The notes beneath the pieces are model-generated. The model was not told where the DNA came from, made no database searches, and saw nothing but the letters and a program-made list of their open reading frames with translations. The translations under genes and the position numbers were made by a program. A DNA stretch of 64,000 bases. Origin: Holophagaceae bacterium. GTDB taxonomy: Bacteria; Acidobacteriota; Holophagae; Holophagales; Holophagaceae. This document shows, piece after piece, positions 44,861-55,053 of the stretch; the stretch's first letter is position 1; the number at the start of each line of letters is the position of its first letter. The stretch is taken from contig JADJVL010000003.1 of the NCBI GenBank assembly GCA_016710635.1, forward strand, positions 62,001 to 126,000, read 5' to 3'.

Positions 44861-47545
44861 TCACTTCGGTGTGGGCGCCGCCAGCTGCTCCCGGAACTTC
44901 AAGGCCATCGCGCTGGTGGGCTTCTCGCCGAGGCATCGTTCGATCCAGGTCCGCGCCGCGGAGAGGTCTCCCTGGACGCGGGCGGCGTTGGCCAGCAGGT
45001 AGCAGCACAGGGCCCGCGCGTCCGCATCGGGCGCTCCGCGCAGGGCCGCCTCGAAGTGGACCCGGGCCTCCCGCGGGTGGCGCAGGCCCAGGGCCAATTG
45101 CCCCTGGAGGACCGCGCTGCGCATCTGGAACCGCGCAGTCCACAGGTCCAGCTCCAGACCTTCCAGGCCGGTCACCGGCGGCTGGGCCAGGGCGCGCAAG
45201 GCGTAGACCGAGGTCAGGGCCTTCGCCTCCTCGGGGTCGTAGCCGCCGATGACCAGGGAGGCCCGGTGCCTTGGCACGTGGAACTCGAGGGAGGGCCGGT
45301 CGTCGGAGATGACCGGGATGTCGCCGGTGAAGGCACGCACTTCAGCTGGTCCGAGGGCGTAGAGCTGCAGGAAGGCTTCGGGGGTGGGCACCTGCAGCCG
45401 CGCCAGGTCCCCGGCGACTTCACTGTTTGCGTAGGCCGCCGCCAGCAGGCCCGCGTCCAGCCGCACCGGCCGGTCCTTCGAGGCGACGATGAGCCCCGTG
45501 TCGTCATGGACCCACAGCGTGGTTTCCGGGAAGACCTCCTGCACCGTGCGCAGGATCCCTTGGGCCTCCCCGTGGGAGACGAGGTGGAAGGGCAGCCACT
45601 GGACCAGCAGTCCGCCGGGATTCAGGCGCTCCCGGGCCAGCCGGTAGTACTCCTGGGAGTAGAGGTTCACGACGCCGGCATGGGTCGGCGGCATGGGTTC
45701 GGACGTGATGACGTCGTAGCGCGCCTCCGCCGTCAGCAGGAAGGAGCGCCCATCGTCCAGGAGCATGCGGGCCCGGGGATCCCTGAAGACACCGTGGTTC
45801 ACGTGGTTGAAGCGCGGCGCCACGGCCAGCACCGTGGGGTTGATGTCCACGGCGTCCACGGTGGCGCCGGGATGCAGCAGGACGGAGCCCGCCGTCGAGC
45901 CGGTGCCGAAGCAGATCACCAGGGTCTTGCAGGCGCCGCCGTGAAGCAGGATCGGCAGGTGGCTCATCATGGGCATGTAGGCCCCTTCGGCCGCGTCCGC
46001 CGTGGCCTCGAAGCCGTTGATGCGCAGCGACACGACGCCGTTGGCGGACCGGGTCACTGTCACCGAGCCCGCCGGATCGTCATGGTGCGCCAGGACGGAC
46101 ACCGCCGTGCCGTTCATGTAACCCATCCGGTCGAAGGGATTGGCGCCCGGCAGGGCGCGGAAGTAGCCCCACGCCGCGCCGCCGAAAAGGCCCGCCCCCA
46201 GCAGGACGCCCGCTCTGAAGCGTATGGCCCCCGCGGGAGAACCGGCTCCTGCGAGGAATGCGAGGCCTACCAGGGCCTGGACCCCGGCGAGGGCCGCCAG
46301 GCAGCCCTTCAGGCTCAGGAAGGGGATGAGGAGGAAGCCGGTGGCCAGGGCACCGCAAATAGAGCCCGCTGTGTTGATCCAGTAGACCCGCCCGACGGTG
46401 CGGCCCGCCCGCGCCAGGTCCGGAATCAGGGACTTCACCACCAGGGGAAAGACGACGCCCATCAGGGTCACGGGCCCCAGCATCACGAGGCAGGCCCCGG
46501 CCATGGTCCCGCCCAGCTGCACCCGCCCCGAATAGCCCCACTGGACACCGGCCCAGTTGAGCCAGGCGGGCAGCAGCGCCACCAGCGGCGCCAGGGCCAG
46601 GGCGCCCACCGCCGCGAGGACCTGGCTGCCCCCAAGCAGGCCCCGGGCGCCGAAGCGCCGCTCCAGGCGGGGAAAGAGCGCGCCCCCCAGGGCCAGCCCG
46701 AGGAGGAAGGCGATCAGCGTGAGGGTGAAGGTGTAGACCGTGCTGCCGAAGGAGAACACCAGCATCCGGGTCCAGGCCACCTGATAGCCCATGGTCAGGA
46801 AGCCGGAAACCGCCGCCGCGGCCAGCAAGGCCCACGTGGAGATCGGGGCCGGGGCCGCCTCCGGCGCGACAGGCGGCTCCGCCAGCCCACCCTCCGGAAG
46901 CGCCAAGCCCTCGGCCTTCCAGAGCCAGGCGATCAGGCCCACGAGCAGGTTCGCCGATACGGCGAGGACGAGGGTGCCGTGCAGTCCCACGGTGCGGATC
47001 AGGACGAAGCCCGTCAGGAAACTGCCCAGGACGGCGCCGAGGAGGTTCACCGAGTAGAGGCCGCTGAGGTCCGCCCCCAGTTGCAATTTTCGCCGGGAGA
47101 GGAAACGGAGCAGCACCGGCAGGGTGCCGCCCATCAGCATGGTGGGGATCAGCAGGAGCAGGGCCGCGCAAAGGAGCCGCGCCGCCATGAGGCCCTGCCC
47201 CTGGGAACCCAGGACGTGCACCGCCCCGAGATAGCCCTTCCCGATCCAGGCGAGCAGGGTCGGCTGGACCAGGGCGAAGAGCCCGATGCCCCACTCCATG
47301 GCCGCATAGCAGCGGAGCAGGTTGGGACTCCGGTCCGCCACCCGCCCGAAAGCCCACGCCCCCAGGGCCAGACCGCCCATGAACACCGCCAGCACCACGC
47401 TCAGGGCCGGGGTCGTGGCGCCCACCAGCAGACTCAGCTGCCGGGTCCAGAGGATCTCGTAGGCGAGGGCCGTCGCCCCGGAAAACAGGAACAGGGAATA
47501 GAGCAGCCACCGGGCGAGGCGCGAGGGTCGAGGAGTGGAAGGCAT
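44861..47545 (-). CDS. membrane-fused spermidine synthase-like protein with C-terminal TPR-like region
   Basis: An 894-residue fusion. Residues ~10-500 hold 13-14 hydrophobic segments in two MFS-like halves (ATALAYEILWTRQLSLLVGA and VSGFLTMGYQVAWTRMLVFS look like duplicated starts). Residues ~520-740 are a spermidine-synthase-type Rossmann domain with LVICFGTGSTAGSVLLHPGA, VDAVDINPTVLAVAPRFN, LLDDGRSFLLTAEARYDVIT and GVVNLYSQEYYRLARERLN. The last ~150 residues look like helical repeats. The polyamine link is by homology only; related fused proteins have unknown substrates. ATG 47545 is preferred over GTG 47602. Confidence 0.85.
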   Translation of the reverse strand: MPSTPRPSRLARWLLYSLFLFSGATALAYEILWTRQLSLLVGATTPALSVVLAVFMGGLALGAWAFGRVADRSPNLLRCYAAMEWGIGLFALVQPTLLAWIGKGYLGAVHVLGSQGQGLMAARLLCAALLLLIPTMLMGGTLPVLLRFLSRRKLQLGADLSGLYSVNLLGAVLGSFLTGFVLIRTVGLHGTLVLAVSANLLVGLIAWLWKAEGLALPEGGLAEPPVAPEAAPAPISTWALLAAAAVSGFLTMGYQVAWTRMLVFSFGSTVYTFTLTLIAFLLGLALGGALFPRLERRFGARGLLGGSQVLAAVGALALAPLVALLPAWLNWAGVQWGYSGRVQLGGTMAGACLVMLGPVTLMGVVFPLVVKSLIPDLARAGRTVGRVYWINTAGSICGALATGFLLIPFLSLKGCLAALAGVQALVGLAFLAGAGSPAGAIRFRAGVLLGAGLFGGAAWGYFRALPGANPFDRMGYMNGTAVSVLAHHDDPAGSVTVTRSANGVVSLRINGFEATADAAEGAYMPMMSHLPILLHGGACKTLVICFGTGSTAGSVLLHPGATVDAVDINPTVLAVAPRFNHVNHGVFRDPRARMLLDDGRSFLLTAEARYDVITSEPMPPTHAGVVNLYSQEYYRLARERLNPGGLLVQWLPFHLVSHGEAQGILRTVQEVFPETTLWVHDDTGLIVASKDRPVRLDAGLLAAAYANSEVAGDLARLQVPTPEAFLQLYALGPAEVRAFTGDIPVISDDRPSLEFHVPRHRASLVIGGYDPEEAKALTSVYALRALAQPPVTGLEGLELDLWTARFQMRSAVLQGQLALGLRHPREARVHFEAALRGAPDADARALCCYLLANAARVQGDLSAARTWIERCLGEKPTSAMALKFREQLAAPTPK

Positions 47546-47654
47546 GCGGGCCCTGGCGGCGGGGGCTTCCCCGGAGGTGGGTGGAGGAATCCCCGGACTC
47601 ACGGACTTCCGTTGGGTTCGAAGGAAGCCTCGATTGTATGCCGAAGGCGCTGGC

Positions 47655-48638
<984 letters not shown>

Positions 48639-48674
48639 GCCGGTCTCCTGGGCTGCCCCCAGGTTAAGGGATCC

Positions 48675-48699
48675 GGGCCCTGTCCAGATCACAGGGCCC
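48675..48699. promoter_or_regulatory. inverted repeat in the hemB-ubiX divergent spacer
   Basis: GGGCCCTGT (48675-48683) is exactly complementary to 48691-48699, with a seven-base loop. It lies 37 bases upstream of hemB and 38 bases upstream of ubiX. It could be an operator for a dimeric regulator or a hairpin. On the plus strand only a short TTT follows, so a terminator is less likely. Confidence 0.35.
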
Positions 48700-48736
48700 T
48701 TTCTCGTGGTCCCGGGCAGGCTGTCAGACTGTCCTC

Positions 48737-49309
48737 ATGGGCAAGCGCTTCACCCTCGCGATCACGGGCGCCTCGGGCTCGGCCTTCGGCGTGGCGGCCC
48801 TGCGCCGCCTCGCGGCGAATGAGGCCGTCGAGGAAGTCACCCTGCTCCTGTCGGTCACCGGCAAGCGCTGCCTGCTGGACGAGACGGGCCTGGCGGTGAA
48901 GGACCTCGCCGCCTTCAGCCCGAAGATCCGCCACCACGACGAACGCGACCTCGGGGCGGCCATCTCGTCGGGCTCCCACCGTCAGGACGGCATGGTGCTG
49001 GTGCCCTGCAGCGCCGGCGCCCTGGGCCGCATCGCCGCCGGCATCAGCGAAGGGCTGGTGAGCCGCGCCGCGGACGTCTGCCTCAAGGAGCGGCGGCCCC
49101 TGGTGCTCTGCCTGCGGGAGACGCCCCTGAACCGAATCCATCTGGAGAACCTGCTGCGGGTCCATGACGCAGGCGCCATCGTCATGCCGCTGATGCCCGG
49201 CTTCTACGCCCGGCCGGACACCTTCGAGGCCCTCTTCGACACCTTCGCCACCCGGATCCTGGACCAGCTCGGCCTCGAGGAGGCCGATTCCCGGCGCTGG
49301 AAGGCCTGA
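48737..49309 (+). CDS. ubiX: flavin prenyltransferase UbiX
   Basis: A 190-residue flavoprotein that prenylates FMN to make the cofactor of UbiD-type decarboxylases. The FMN-binding start is TLAITGASGSAFGVAALRRL. Conserved segments are MVLVPCSAGALGRIAAGISE and RRPLVLCLRETPLNRIHLEN, and later GAIVMPLMPGFYARP. Length is normal. No ubiD is in the window. Confidence 0.94.
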   Translation: MGKRFTLAITGASGSAFGVAALRRLAANEAVEEVTLLLSVTGKRCLLDETGLAVKDLAAFSPKIRHHDERDLGAAISSGSHRQDGMVLVPCSAGALGRIAAGISEGLVSRAADVCLKERRPLVLCLRETPLNRIHLENLLRVHDAGAIVMPLMPGFYARPDTFEALFDTFATRILDQLGLEEADSRRWKA

Positions 49310-49394
49310 AGGACCAGCGCCCTCGAAAGCGTCCGGAAATTCCCTGCCCGCCCCCAAGGGTCGCTAGGATGAAACCGTCCATCCCGAGGTCCCC

Positions 49395-49847
49395 ATGTTC
49401 CGCCGCGCCCTGCCCGCCCTCCTCTGCACACTGGTGTCCTCCCTCGCGGTCGCCCAGCCGGTGCAGCTCAATGACCGCACCATCTCGAACCAGGAGTGGA
49501 CCCGGCTCCGGAATGTGGTGGAAAGCCTCCGCAGCGAGGAATCGACCCGGAAGCTCTACCGGGAATCGCCAGGCCTGCAGGAGGCTTTTCCCGCCGAGCC
49601 CTTCTTCCTGTCCTACATCCAGAAGTGGCGCCCTCGCATCGAGGCCCTGGCGAAGGAACGCTCCCGGGCGGAGACCGTCTCCCTGACGCTGAAGGAGCTG
49701 GAGGACGGGGACGAGTGGTTCCTGACCTACCACCACAGCAAGCCCAAGCACGCCATCACCGTGGTCAAGACCGCCTGGAAGGGCGGCAAGGTCGTGAACA
49801 TCGCCTTCACCCGGGGGTTCACGGAAGTCAATCGCGGACGCAAGTGA
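49395..49847 (+). CDS. hypothetical exported protein
   Basis: A 150-residue protein with signal peptide MFRRALPALLCTLVSSLAVA. The mature part is mixed charged, with DEWFLTYHHSKPKHAITVV near the end. I recognise no family. Its stop overlaps the start of the hydrolase gene (GTGA), so the two are co-translated. Confidence 0.7.
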   Translation: MFRRALPALLCTLVSSLAVAQPVQLNDRTISNQEWTRLRNVVESLRSEESTRKLYRESPGLQEAFPAEPFFLSYIQKWRPRIEALAKERSRAETVSLTLKELEDGDEWFLTYHHSKPKHAITVVKTAWKGGKVVNIAFTRGFTEVNRGRK

Positions 49848-50830
49848 TCCGGACACCCCAGGACTTCGAAGGCGCCTCGGACCTGCCCGCCTGCCGGCCG
49901 CCCTGGTGGGCCCGGGGACGGCACGGCCAGACCATCATCGGGAACTACCTGCCCCACGCACCTTCGCCCTACCCCTTCGAGGCGGTGCGCGTCGAGCTCC
50001 CGGATGGTGACCGCCTCGCGGGCCGCGAATTCCCGGGCGAGACGGGGACGGTGGTGTGCTTCTTCCACGGCCTCGCCGGCAGCAACGACGCCCACTACAT
50101 GCACCGGGGCGTGACGGTCGCGCGACGGCTGGGGCACTGGGCCTGGAGCATGAACCACCGTGGCTGCGGAGATGGCGCCGGCCTGGCGGCGGGCACCTAC
50201 CACAGCGGCCGGGCCGACGATCTCGGCGCGGTCTTCGCCGAAGTGCGCCAGCGGCACCCTGGCAAGCGGATCGTGGCCGTCGGCTTCTCCCTCAGCGGCA
50301 ACGCCCTCCTGTTGAACCTCGGCGAGGGCATCGGCCGTTTCGAGAAGCCCGACGCCGCCATCGCCGTGAACCCGCCGGTGAACCTGGAGAAGGGCGCCTT
50401 GCTCCTGAAGCGCGGCTTCAACCGCGTCTACGACCTCCGCTTCGTGCTGCGCTGCAAGCGCGCCATCCGGGACCGGGTCCGCGCCGGCCTCATCCCGGAC
50501 CAGTACCGGGTGAAGTGGTGGCGCCCGCTGCACGATTTCGACAACGCCTACACCGCACCGGCGTCGGGCTTCCGGGACCGGGAGGACTACTACGCCCGCT
50601 GCAGCGCCGCGCCCCACCTGCACCGCATCGACCGCCCCACGATCATCCTCATGGCGAAGGACGATCCCTTCATCGACTGGCGGGACCACGCCGACGCCGC
50701 CAAATCGGAATTCGTGAGCCTGCACCTCGAAGAGGCCGGAGGCCACATGGGCTACGTGGACCACAGCCTGCCCCGGCACCAGTGGCTCGACCGGGCCCTG
50801 GAGCACTACCTTGTGGAGCTGCTGGCCTAG
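49844..50830 (+). CDS. alpha/beta hydrolase, YheT-like
   Basis: A 328-residue esterase-type hydrolase starting at GTG 49844. The N-terminal family motif is PPWWARGRHGQTIIGNYLP. The oxyanion region is CFFHGLAGSNDAHYMHRGV, the nucleophile elbow is VAVGFSLSGNALLLNLGE (G-x-S-x-S/G), the acid lies in ILMAKDDPFIDW, and the catalytic His is in EEAGGHMGYVDHSLPRHQW. The substrate is unknown; the family is probably lipid- or ester-directed. It is convergent with the SDR-DUF2867 gene, overlapping by four bases. Confidence 0.88.
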   Translation: MIRTPQDFEGASDLPACRPPWWARGRHGQTIIGNYLPHAPSPYPFEAVRVELPDGDRLAGREFPGETGTVVCFFHGLAGSNDAHYMHRGVTVARRLGHWAWSMNHRGCGDGAGLAAGTYHSGRADDLGAVFAEVRQRHPGKRIVAVGFSLSGNALLLNLGEGIGRFEKPDAAIAVNPPVNLEKGALLLKRGFNRVYDLRFVLRCKRAIRDRVRAGLIPDQYRVKWWRPLHDFDNAYTAPASGFRDREDYYARCSAAPHLHRIDRPTIILMAKDDPFIDWRDHADAAKSEFVSLHLEEAGGHMGYVDHSLPRHQWLDRALEHYLVELLA

Positions 50831-52257
50831 CCTTCCGCCTTCTCCTTCAACGCCCCCACCAGCCCCGGAAACACGAAGCGGTGCAGGGGCAGCACGGCGT
50901 ACCAGTAGGCGTAGCCCAGGACGCCCCGGGGCTCGAAGAAGGCGGTCTGCTCCACCCGGGCGCCTTCGGGGTCGGGGCGCACCTCGAACTGGAGCCAGGC
51001 CTGGCCGGGGAGCTTCATCTCGGCGCGCAGGCGGAGCAGGTGGGGCGCTTCGAGGGCTTCCACCCGCCAGAAGTCGAGGGGATCGCCCACCCGCAGCTCC
51101 CGGGGATGGCGCCGGCCCCGGCGCATGCCGACGCCTCCGGCGAAGCGGTCCATGATGCCCCGGAGCTGCCAGAGGGCGTTGCCCGCGGGCCAGCCCTCCT
51201 CGCCTCCGAGGGCGCAGATGGCTTCGAAGACCTTCTCCGGCGGCGCGTTCACCCGGCGGCGGCGGCGGTCCAGGAGCATGCCTTCGTGGGCCCCCAGGTT
51301 GTCCGCCTCGGGCTGGCCGGCGCTGAAGCTGGCGAGGCTCGAGGCCCAGGTGGTCTCCACGTCCTCCGTGGCCATGCGGTCCAGGGCCCGCTGCACCGCC
51401 TCGTCATAGCCCGTGGGCCGCACGCTGAAGGTGCCAAGGGCCCGGTCGTCCCGGACCACCACCTCGGTCTGGAGGCTCTCCACCAGCGGGTGGGCGATGC
51501 GGAACGGAATGGGCGTGACCAGGTCCACCCAGCGGCTGCTCAGTTCGGGCTTGGGCACGGGAAAGCTGATGATGAGGCGGCGCAGGCCCCGGAGCCGGGC
51601 GTAGCGCAGCATCATCTCCCGGTAGCTCAGAATGTCCTGGCCACCGATCTCGTAGATGCCCCTGGCGGTCGGATGGTCCAGGGCCTCGACGAGGTACTCC
51701 AGCACCGAGCGCACGCCGATGGGCTGACAGCGGGTCCGCACCCAGGTGGGCGTCACCATCACCGGAAGGCGCTCCGTGAGATGGCGGATCATCTCGAAGC
51801 TGGCGCTGCCCGAACCCACGATCACCGCCGCCCGGAACTCGATCACCGGCACGCCGGACTCCGCCAGGGCCCGGCCCACCTCCTGCCGGCTGATGAGGTG
51901 CTTGCTGTGCACGGTCACGGGATCCCCCAGGCCGCCGAGGTAGACGATGCGCTTCACGCCCGCCGCCGCCGCCGCCTTCCCGAAGGACTGGGCCATGGCG
52001 TGGTCCCGCTCCCGGAACTCCTGCCCCGCGGCCATGGAGTGCACCAGGTAGTAGGCCGCGTCGATGCCGGCGAGGGCCCCCTCGGCGGCGCCGGGCTCGG
52101 ACAGGTCGCCCTGGGCGATCTCGATCCCCGGCCACGCGTGCCCCTCCAGCCGGTTGGCGTTCCGGGCGATGCAGCGGACGCCGTGGCCCATGGCCAGCAG
52201 CCGCGGCACCAGCCGCCCGCCGATGTAGCCCGTCGCGCCGGTGACGAGGACGCGCAT
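50827..52257 (-). CDS. SDR-family NAD(P)-binding protein with C-terminal DUF2867
   Basis: A 476-residue two-domain protein. Residues 1-~300 are an extended/atypical SDR with MRVLVTGATGYIGGRLVPRL and GVKRIVYLGGLGDP, and lacking a clear Y-x-x-x-K. The C-terminal DUF2867 has LLDRRRRRVNAPPEKVFEAI and YWYAVLPLHRFVFPGLVGAL. Such proteins are often annotated as NAD-dependent epimerases or electron-transfer-linked isomerases without experimental support. It starts 14 bases after the NrfD-like gene and may belong to that operon. Confidence 0.85.
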   Translation of the reverse strand: MRVLVTGATGYIGGRLVPRLLAMGHGVRCIARNANRLEGHAWPGIEIAQGDLSEPGAAEGALAGIDAAYYLVHSMAAGQEFRERDHAMAQSFGKAAAAAGVKRIVYLGGLGDPVTVHSKHLISRQEVGRALAESGVPVIEFRAAVIVGSGSASFEMIRHLTERLPVMVTPTWVRTRCQPIGVRSVLEYLVEALDHPTARGIYEIGGQDILSYREMMLRYARLRGLRRLIISFPVPKPELSSRWVDLVTPIPFRIAHPLVESLQTEVVVRDDRALGTFSVRPTGYDEAVQRALDRMATEDVETTWASSLASFSAGQPEADNLGAHEGMLLDRRRRRVNAPPEKVFEAICALGGEEGWPAGNALWQLRGIMDRFAGGVGMRRGRRHPRELRVGDPLDFWRVEALEAPHLLRLRAEMKLPGQAWLQFEVRPDPEGARVEQTAFFEPRGVLGYAYWYAVLPLHRFVFPGLVGALKEKAEG

Positions 52258-52270
52258 TCGTCGCCCTCCC

Positions 52271-53521
52271 TCAGTGTGCCGCCGCCTCCAAGTCTTCCGG
52301 CGCCGGCGGGTCGGCCTTGAGATGCCCGGCCTGGAAGTGGCCGGACATGATGGGCACCGCGACCTTCACCAGCAAGGTGAAGACCAGGAAACCGATGCCG
52401 TAGATGCCGGCGGAGACGCCCCACTCCATGAGGGTCGGCCGGTACTCGTAGATCTCCCCCCAGGGTATCGGGGGTCATGCCGGGGATCACCAGCCTGAGT
52501 CCCTTCTCGATGTAGACGCCGGTGTAGATGAGGGCGCAGCCGATGTTCAGCAGGACCATGTTCCGGCGCCACTTCGGCACCAGGAAGATGAAGAAGGAGA
52601 CGACGCTGCAGGCGAGGCCGCCCCAGGCGTAAGGCACCAGGGCGCGGTGGGTCCCGATGCCGGCCCAGAAGTACTGGGTGTAGACCAGGTGCTCGGTGGC
52701 GGAGTAGTACTCCTTGAAGAGCTCGGCGCCCAGCAGGAAGAGGTTCAGGAACATGGTGTAGGCCATCAGTTCCGCCACCTTCTGGATGGCTTCGTCCTTG
52801 ATGGGCAGCCCCGTTCGCTTGCGCAGCACCTGGAAGAGCACCAGCAGCACCGCGGGGCCGGAGCAGAAGGCCGAGGCGATGAAGCGGGGCGCGAGGATGG
52901 AGGCGTTCCAGTAGGGCCTGGAGGCCATGCCGTTGTAGAGGAAGGCCGTGACGGTGTGGATGGAGACCGCCATGGGGATGGAGAAGAGCACCAGCGGGAT
53001 CACGATCTTCTTGTTGTAGTGCTGGCCGTAGAAGCCCTTGTAGAGGATGTGGCCCACCACCACGAGGTTCACTCCGAGGTAGATGTTCAGCACGAGCGCA
53101 TCCCAGGCCATCACGGACATGGGGAAGTTGGGGCTTCCCAGGAAGGGCATGATGTGGAGGAAGCGGTCCGGCCGGCCCATGTCCACCAGGACGAAGAGCA
53201 GGCACATGATGATGGCCGACACCGCGAGGAGCTCGCCGAGGATCGCGACCTCCTTGATCGGCTCCCAGTCGTAGATGTAGGCGGGAATGACCAGCATGAT
53301 GGCGGCCGCGGCGATGCCCACCAGGAAGGTGAAGTTGCCGATGTAGAAGCCCCAGGAGACCTGGTCCCGCAGGTTGGTGGAGATCAGGCCGTACCGGGCC
53401 TGGAAGGAATAGGACACGGCCCCACACGATGAGGCCAGCAGCGAACCACCCAGATGCGGTAGGCCCGGTCCCCCTGGGTGATGATCCGCAGGCAGCCTCG
53501 CAGGAACAGTAGGAAGGGCAT
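52271..53521 (-). pseudogene. NrfD/HybB-like polytopic quinone-interacting subunit, frameshifted
   Basis: A membrane subunit of about 415 residues with roughly ten helices. It is expected to exchange electrons between the quinone pool and the adjacent Fe-S protein. The start ATG 53521 (MPFLLFLRGCLRIITQGDRA) follows GAGGA. The main body (VSWGFYIGNFTFLVGIAAAA, VDMGRPDRFLHIMPFLGSPN, ILAPRFIASAFCSGPAVLL) is in a second frame. The last ~65 residues (EIYEYRPTLMEWGVSAGIYG) need a further shift. Breaks: two or more between 53425 and 53460, and one at 52460 in a run of six G on the coding strand, where five would keep frame. Confidence 0.75.
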
Positions 53522-53531
53522 GGGTCCGTCC

Positions 53532-54451
53532 TCACGTCGCATAGAAGTAGAAGAAGCTTGGATGAGTGGCCAGTTCCTCCTTCAGGATGAACACGCGCTT
53601 GGTGTCCATGGCCTGGCGGATCTCGCTTTCCGGGTCCAGCAGGTTCCCGAACTTCCGGGCGCCCACGGGACAGATCTCCACGCAGGCGGGATAGAGCCCC
53701 TCGCGGGTGCGCTGGATGCAGAAAGTGCACTTCTCGACGACGCCCTTCGGCCGGGGCCGGTTGCCGAGTACGTGGGTCTTGGGGTTCATTTCGGCGGCGG
53801 GGAGGTCCGGCTCGGCCCAGTTGAAGTGCCGGGCTCCGTAGGGCAGGCCGCCATGCAGCAGCGGCAGCCGATGCACCAGTCGTAGTCGATGGCCACGATG
53901 CCGTCCTTCTCCTTCCAGGTGGCGCCCACCGGGCAGGTCTTCACGCAGGGCGGATCGTCACACTGCTGGCACTGGACCGGCATGTAGAAGTGGCCCGGCC
54001 GCGGGACTTCCGCGGCGTCGTAGTAGATGTCGGAATGGTTGACGTCCACCCCCCGGGCCTTGTCCATCTCCAGCACCCGGATCCAGTGGATCTGTGGATT
54101 CTTCCGGGACTGGTTGTTCTCCTCGGCGCAGGCGTAGACGCAGCGGCGGCAGCCGACGCAGCGGGAGAGGTCGAGGCCGTAGCCGAACTTCACGCCCTCC
54201 ATGGGCCCGGCGGTGCCAACGGTCACGGTCTTGCCGTACTTCCGGCCGTACCGGCCCTCGAGCTCGGCGATGTAGCGGCGCACCTGGGCGGGGGACAGTT
54301 CCCGGAAGGACTTGCGGAAAAAGGATTCCAGACTGCAGCCCGTGCTCGCCACGGCGGCTCCGGCGGCCAGGAACTGGACCACGGTACGGCGGCTCGGGTC
54401 AGGAGCGGTTTCTCCAGAACAGGCGCCGGTGCAGGGAGGATCCTGGCTCAT
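53532..54451 (-). CDS. 4Fe-4S ferredoxin-type electron-transfer protein (HybA/NrfC-like), frameshifted
   Basis: A periplasmic-facing iron-sulfur protein of about 306 residues. It has an N-terminal twin-Arg-like stretch (DPSRRTVVQFLAAGAAVAST). Cys clusters are DLSRCVGCRRCVYACAEENN, MPVQCQQCDDPPCVKTCPVG, DYDWCIGCRCCMAACP and, after a one-base break at about 53842 (CCC where CCCC is expected), KCTFCIQRTREGLYPACVEI. That gives four cluster sites. It starts overlapping the cytochrome stop and ends eleven bases before the NrfD-like start. It should pass electrons between cytochrome and membrane subunit. Confidence 0.8.
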
Positions 54452-54966
54452 CGCTTCATCTCGCTGGGACGCTGGGGTGGGGGCAAAGGCTTGATGGGCT
54501 TGAACCGGGGGGAGTGCGGGTTGTGGCAGTGCACGCAGAGCAGGTAGGTGCGCTCGCCGTTCCACTGCCCGACCCGCTTGCCGTGCACGCCGCGCTTCCA
54601 GTCCCGGTACTTGTCCCCGTGGCATTGTCCGCAGAGCCGGTAGGACTCGGTGAAAGGCAGCAGGGAGCCGTTGGTCAGTGCAGCATGTCCCGGTTTTTCC
54701 CGTCGTGGCAGTCAGGCACCAGCGGTTCTCTCGTTGTCGTGGTGGTTGAACTCCCCCACGTCGTCATGGAATTCCAAGTCCGCCGGGTGGCCTTGAACTC
54801 ACCGGTGTGGCAGCTGGAGCAGGAAAGATGCCATCAGTGAAGGGTGGCAGCTTGGCCTCCACGAGCTTCACCTGGGGCTGGCTTTGGAGTTGGCCCGGAC
54901 TGGGCGGACAGGGGCCGTCGCCAGGAACGCCACTGCCAAGAGCCCTGGTAGCTAGGGGGCGCCATG
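54448..54966 (-). pseudogene. multihaem c-type cytochrome, heavily frame-disrupted
   Basis: Four haem-binding motifs can be read by changing frame. CSSCH follows PPFTDG-like sequence, WCLDCH requires one added base near 54705, CGQCH is followed by GDKYRDWKRGVHGKRVGQW, and CVHCHNPHSPRF comes near the end, which terminates at MKR. An export signal (LLAVAFLATAPVRPVRA) is visible at about 54890-54945. Several single-base slips separate these pieces, so the exact start is uncertain. The stop overlaps the Fe-S gene start (ATGA). It is probably a periplasmic tetrahaem cytochrome and the outer electron carrier of the module. Confidence 0.65.
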
Positions 54967-55053
54967 CATGATGGTCTCCGATGGGATGTCCCTGAAGGCT
55001 CGTCCCCGCCGCGGGTGTCCGGGGTCACATGTGGCGCCCGGCAGGGCCTGCCT

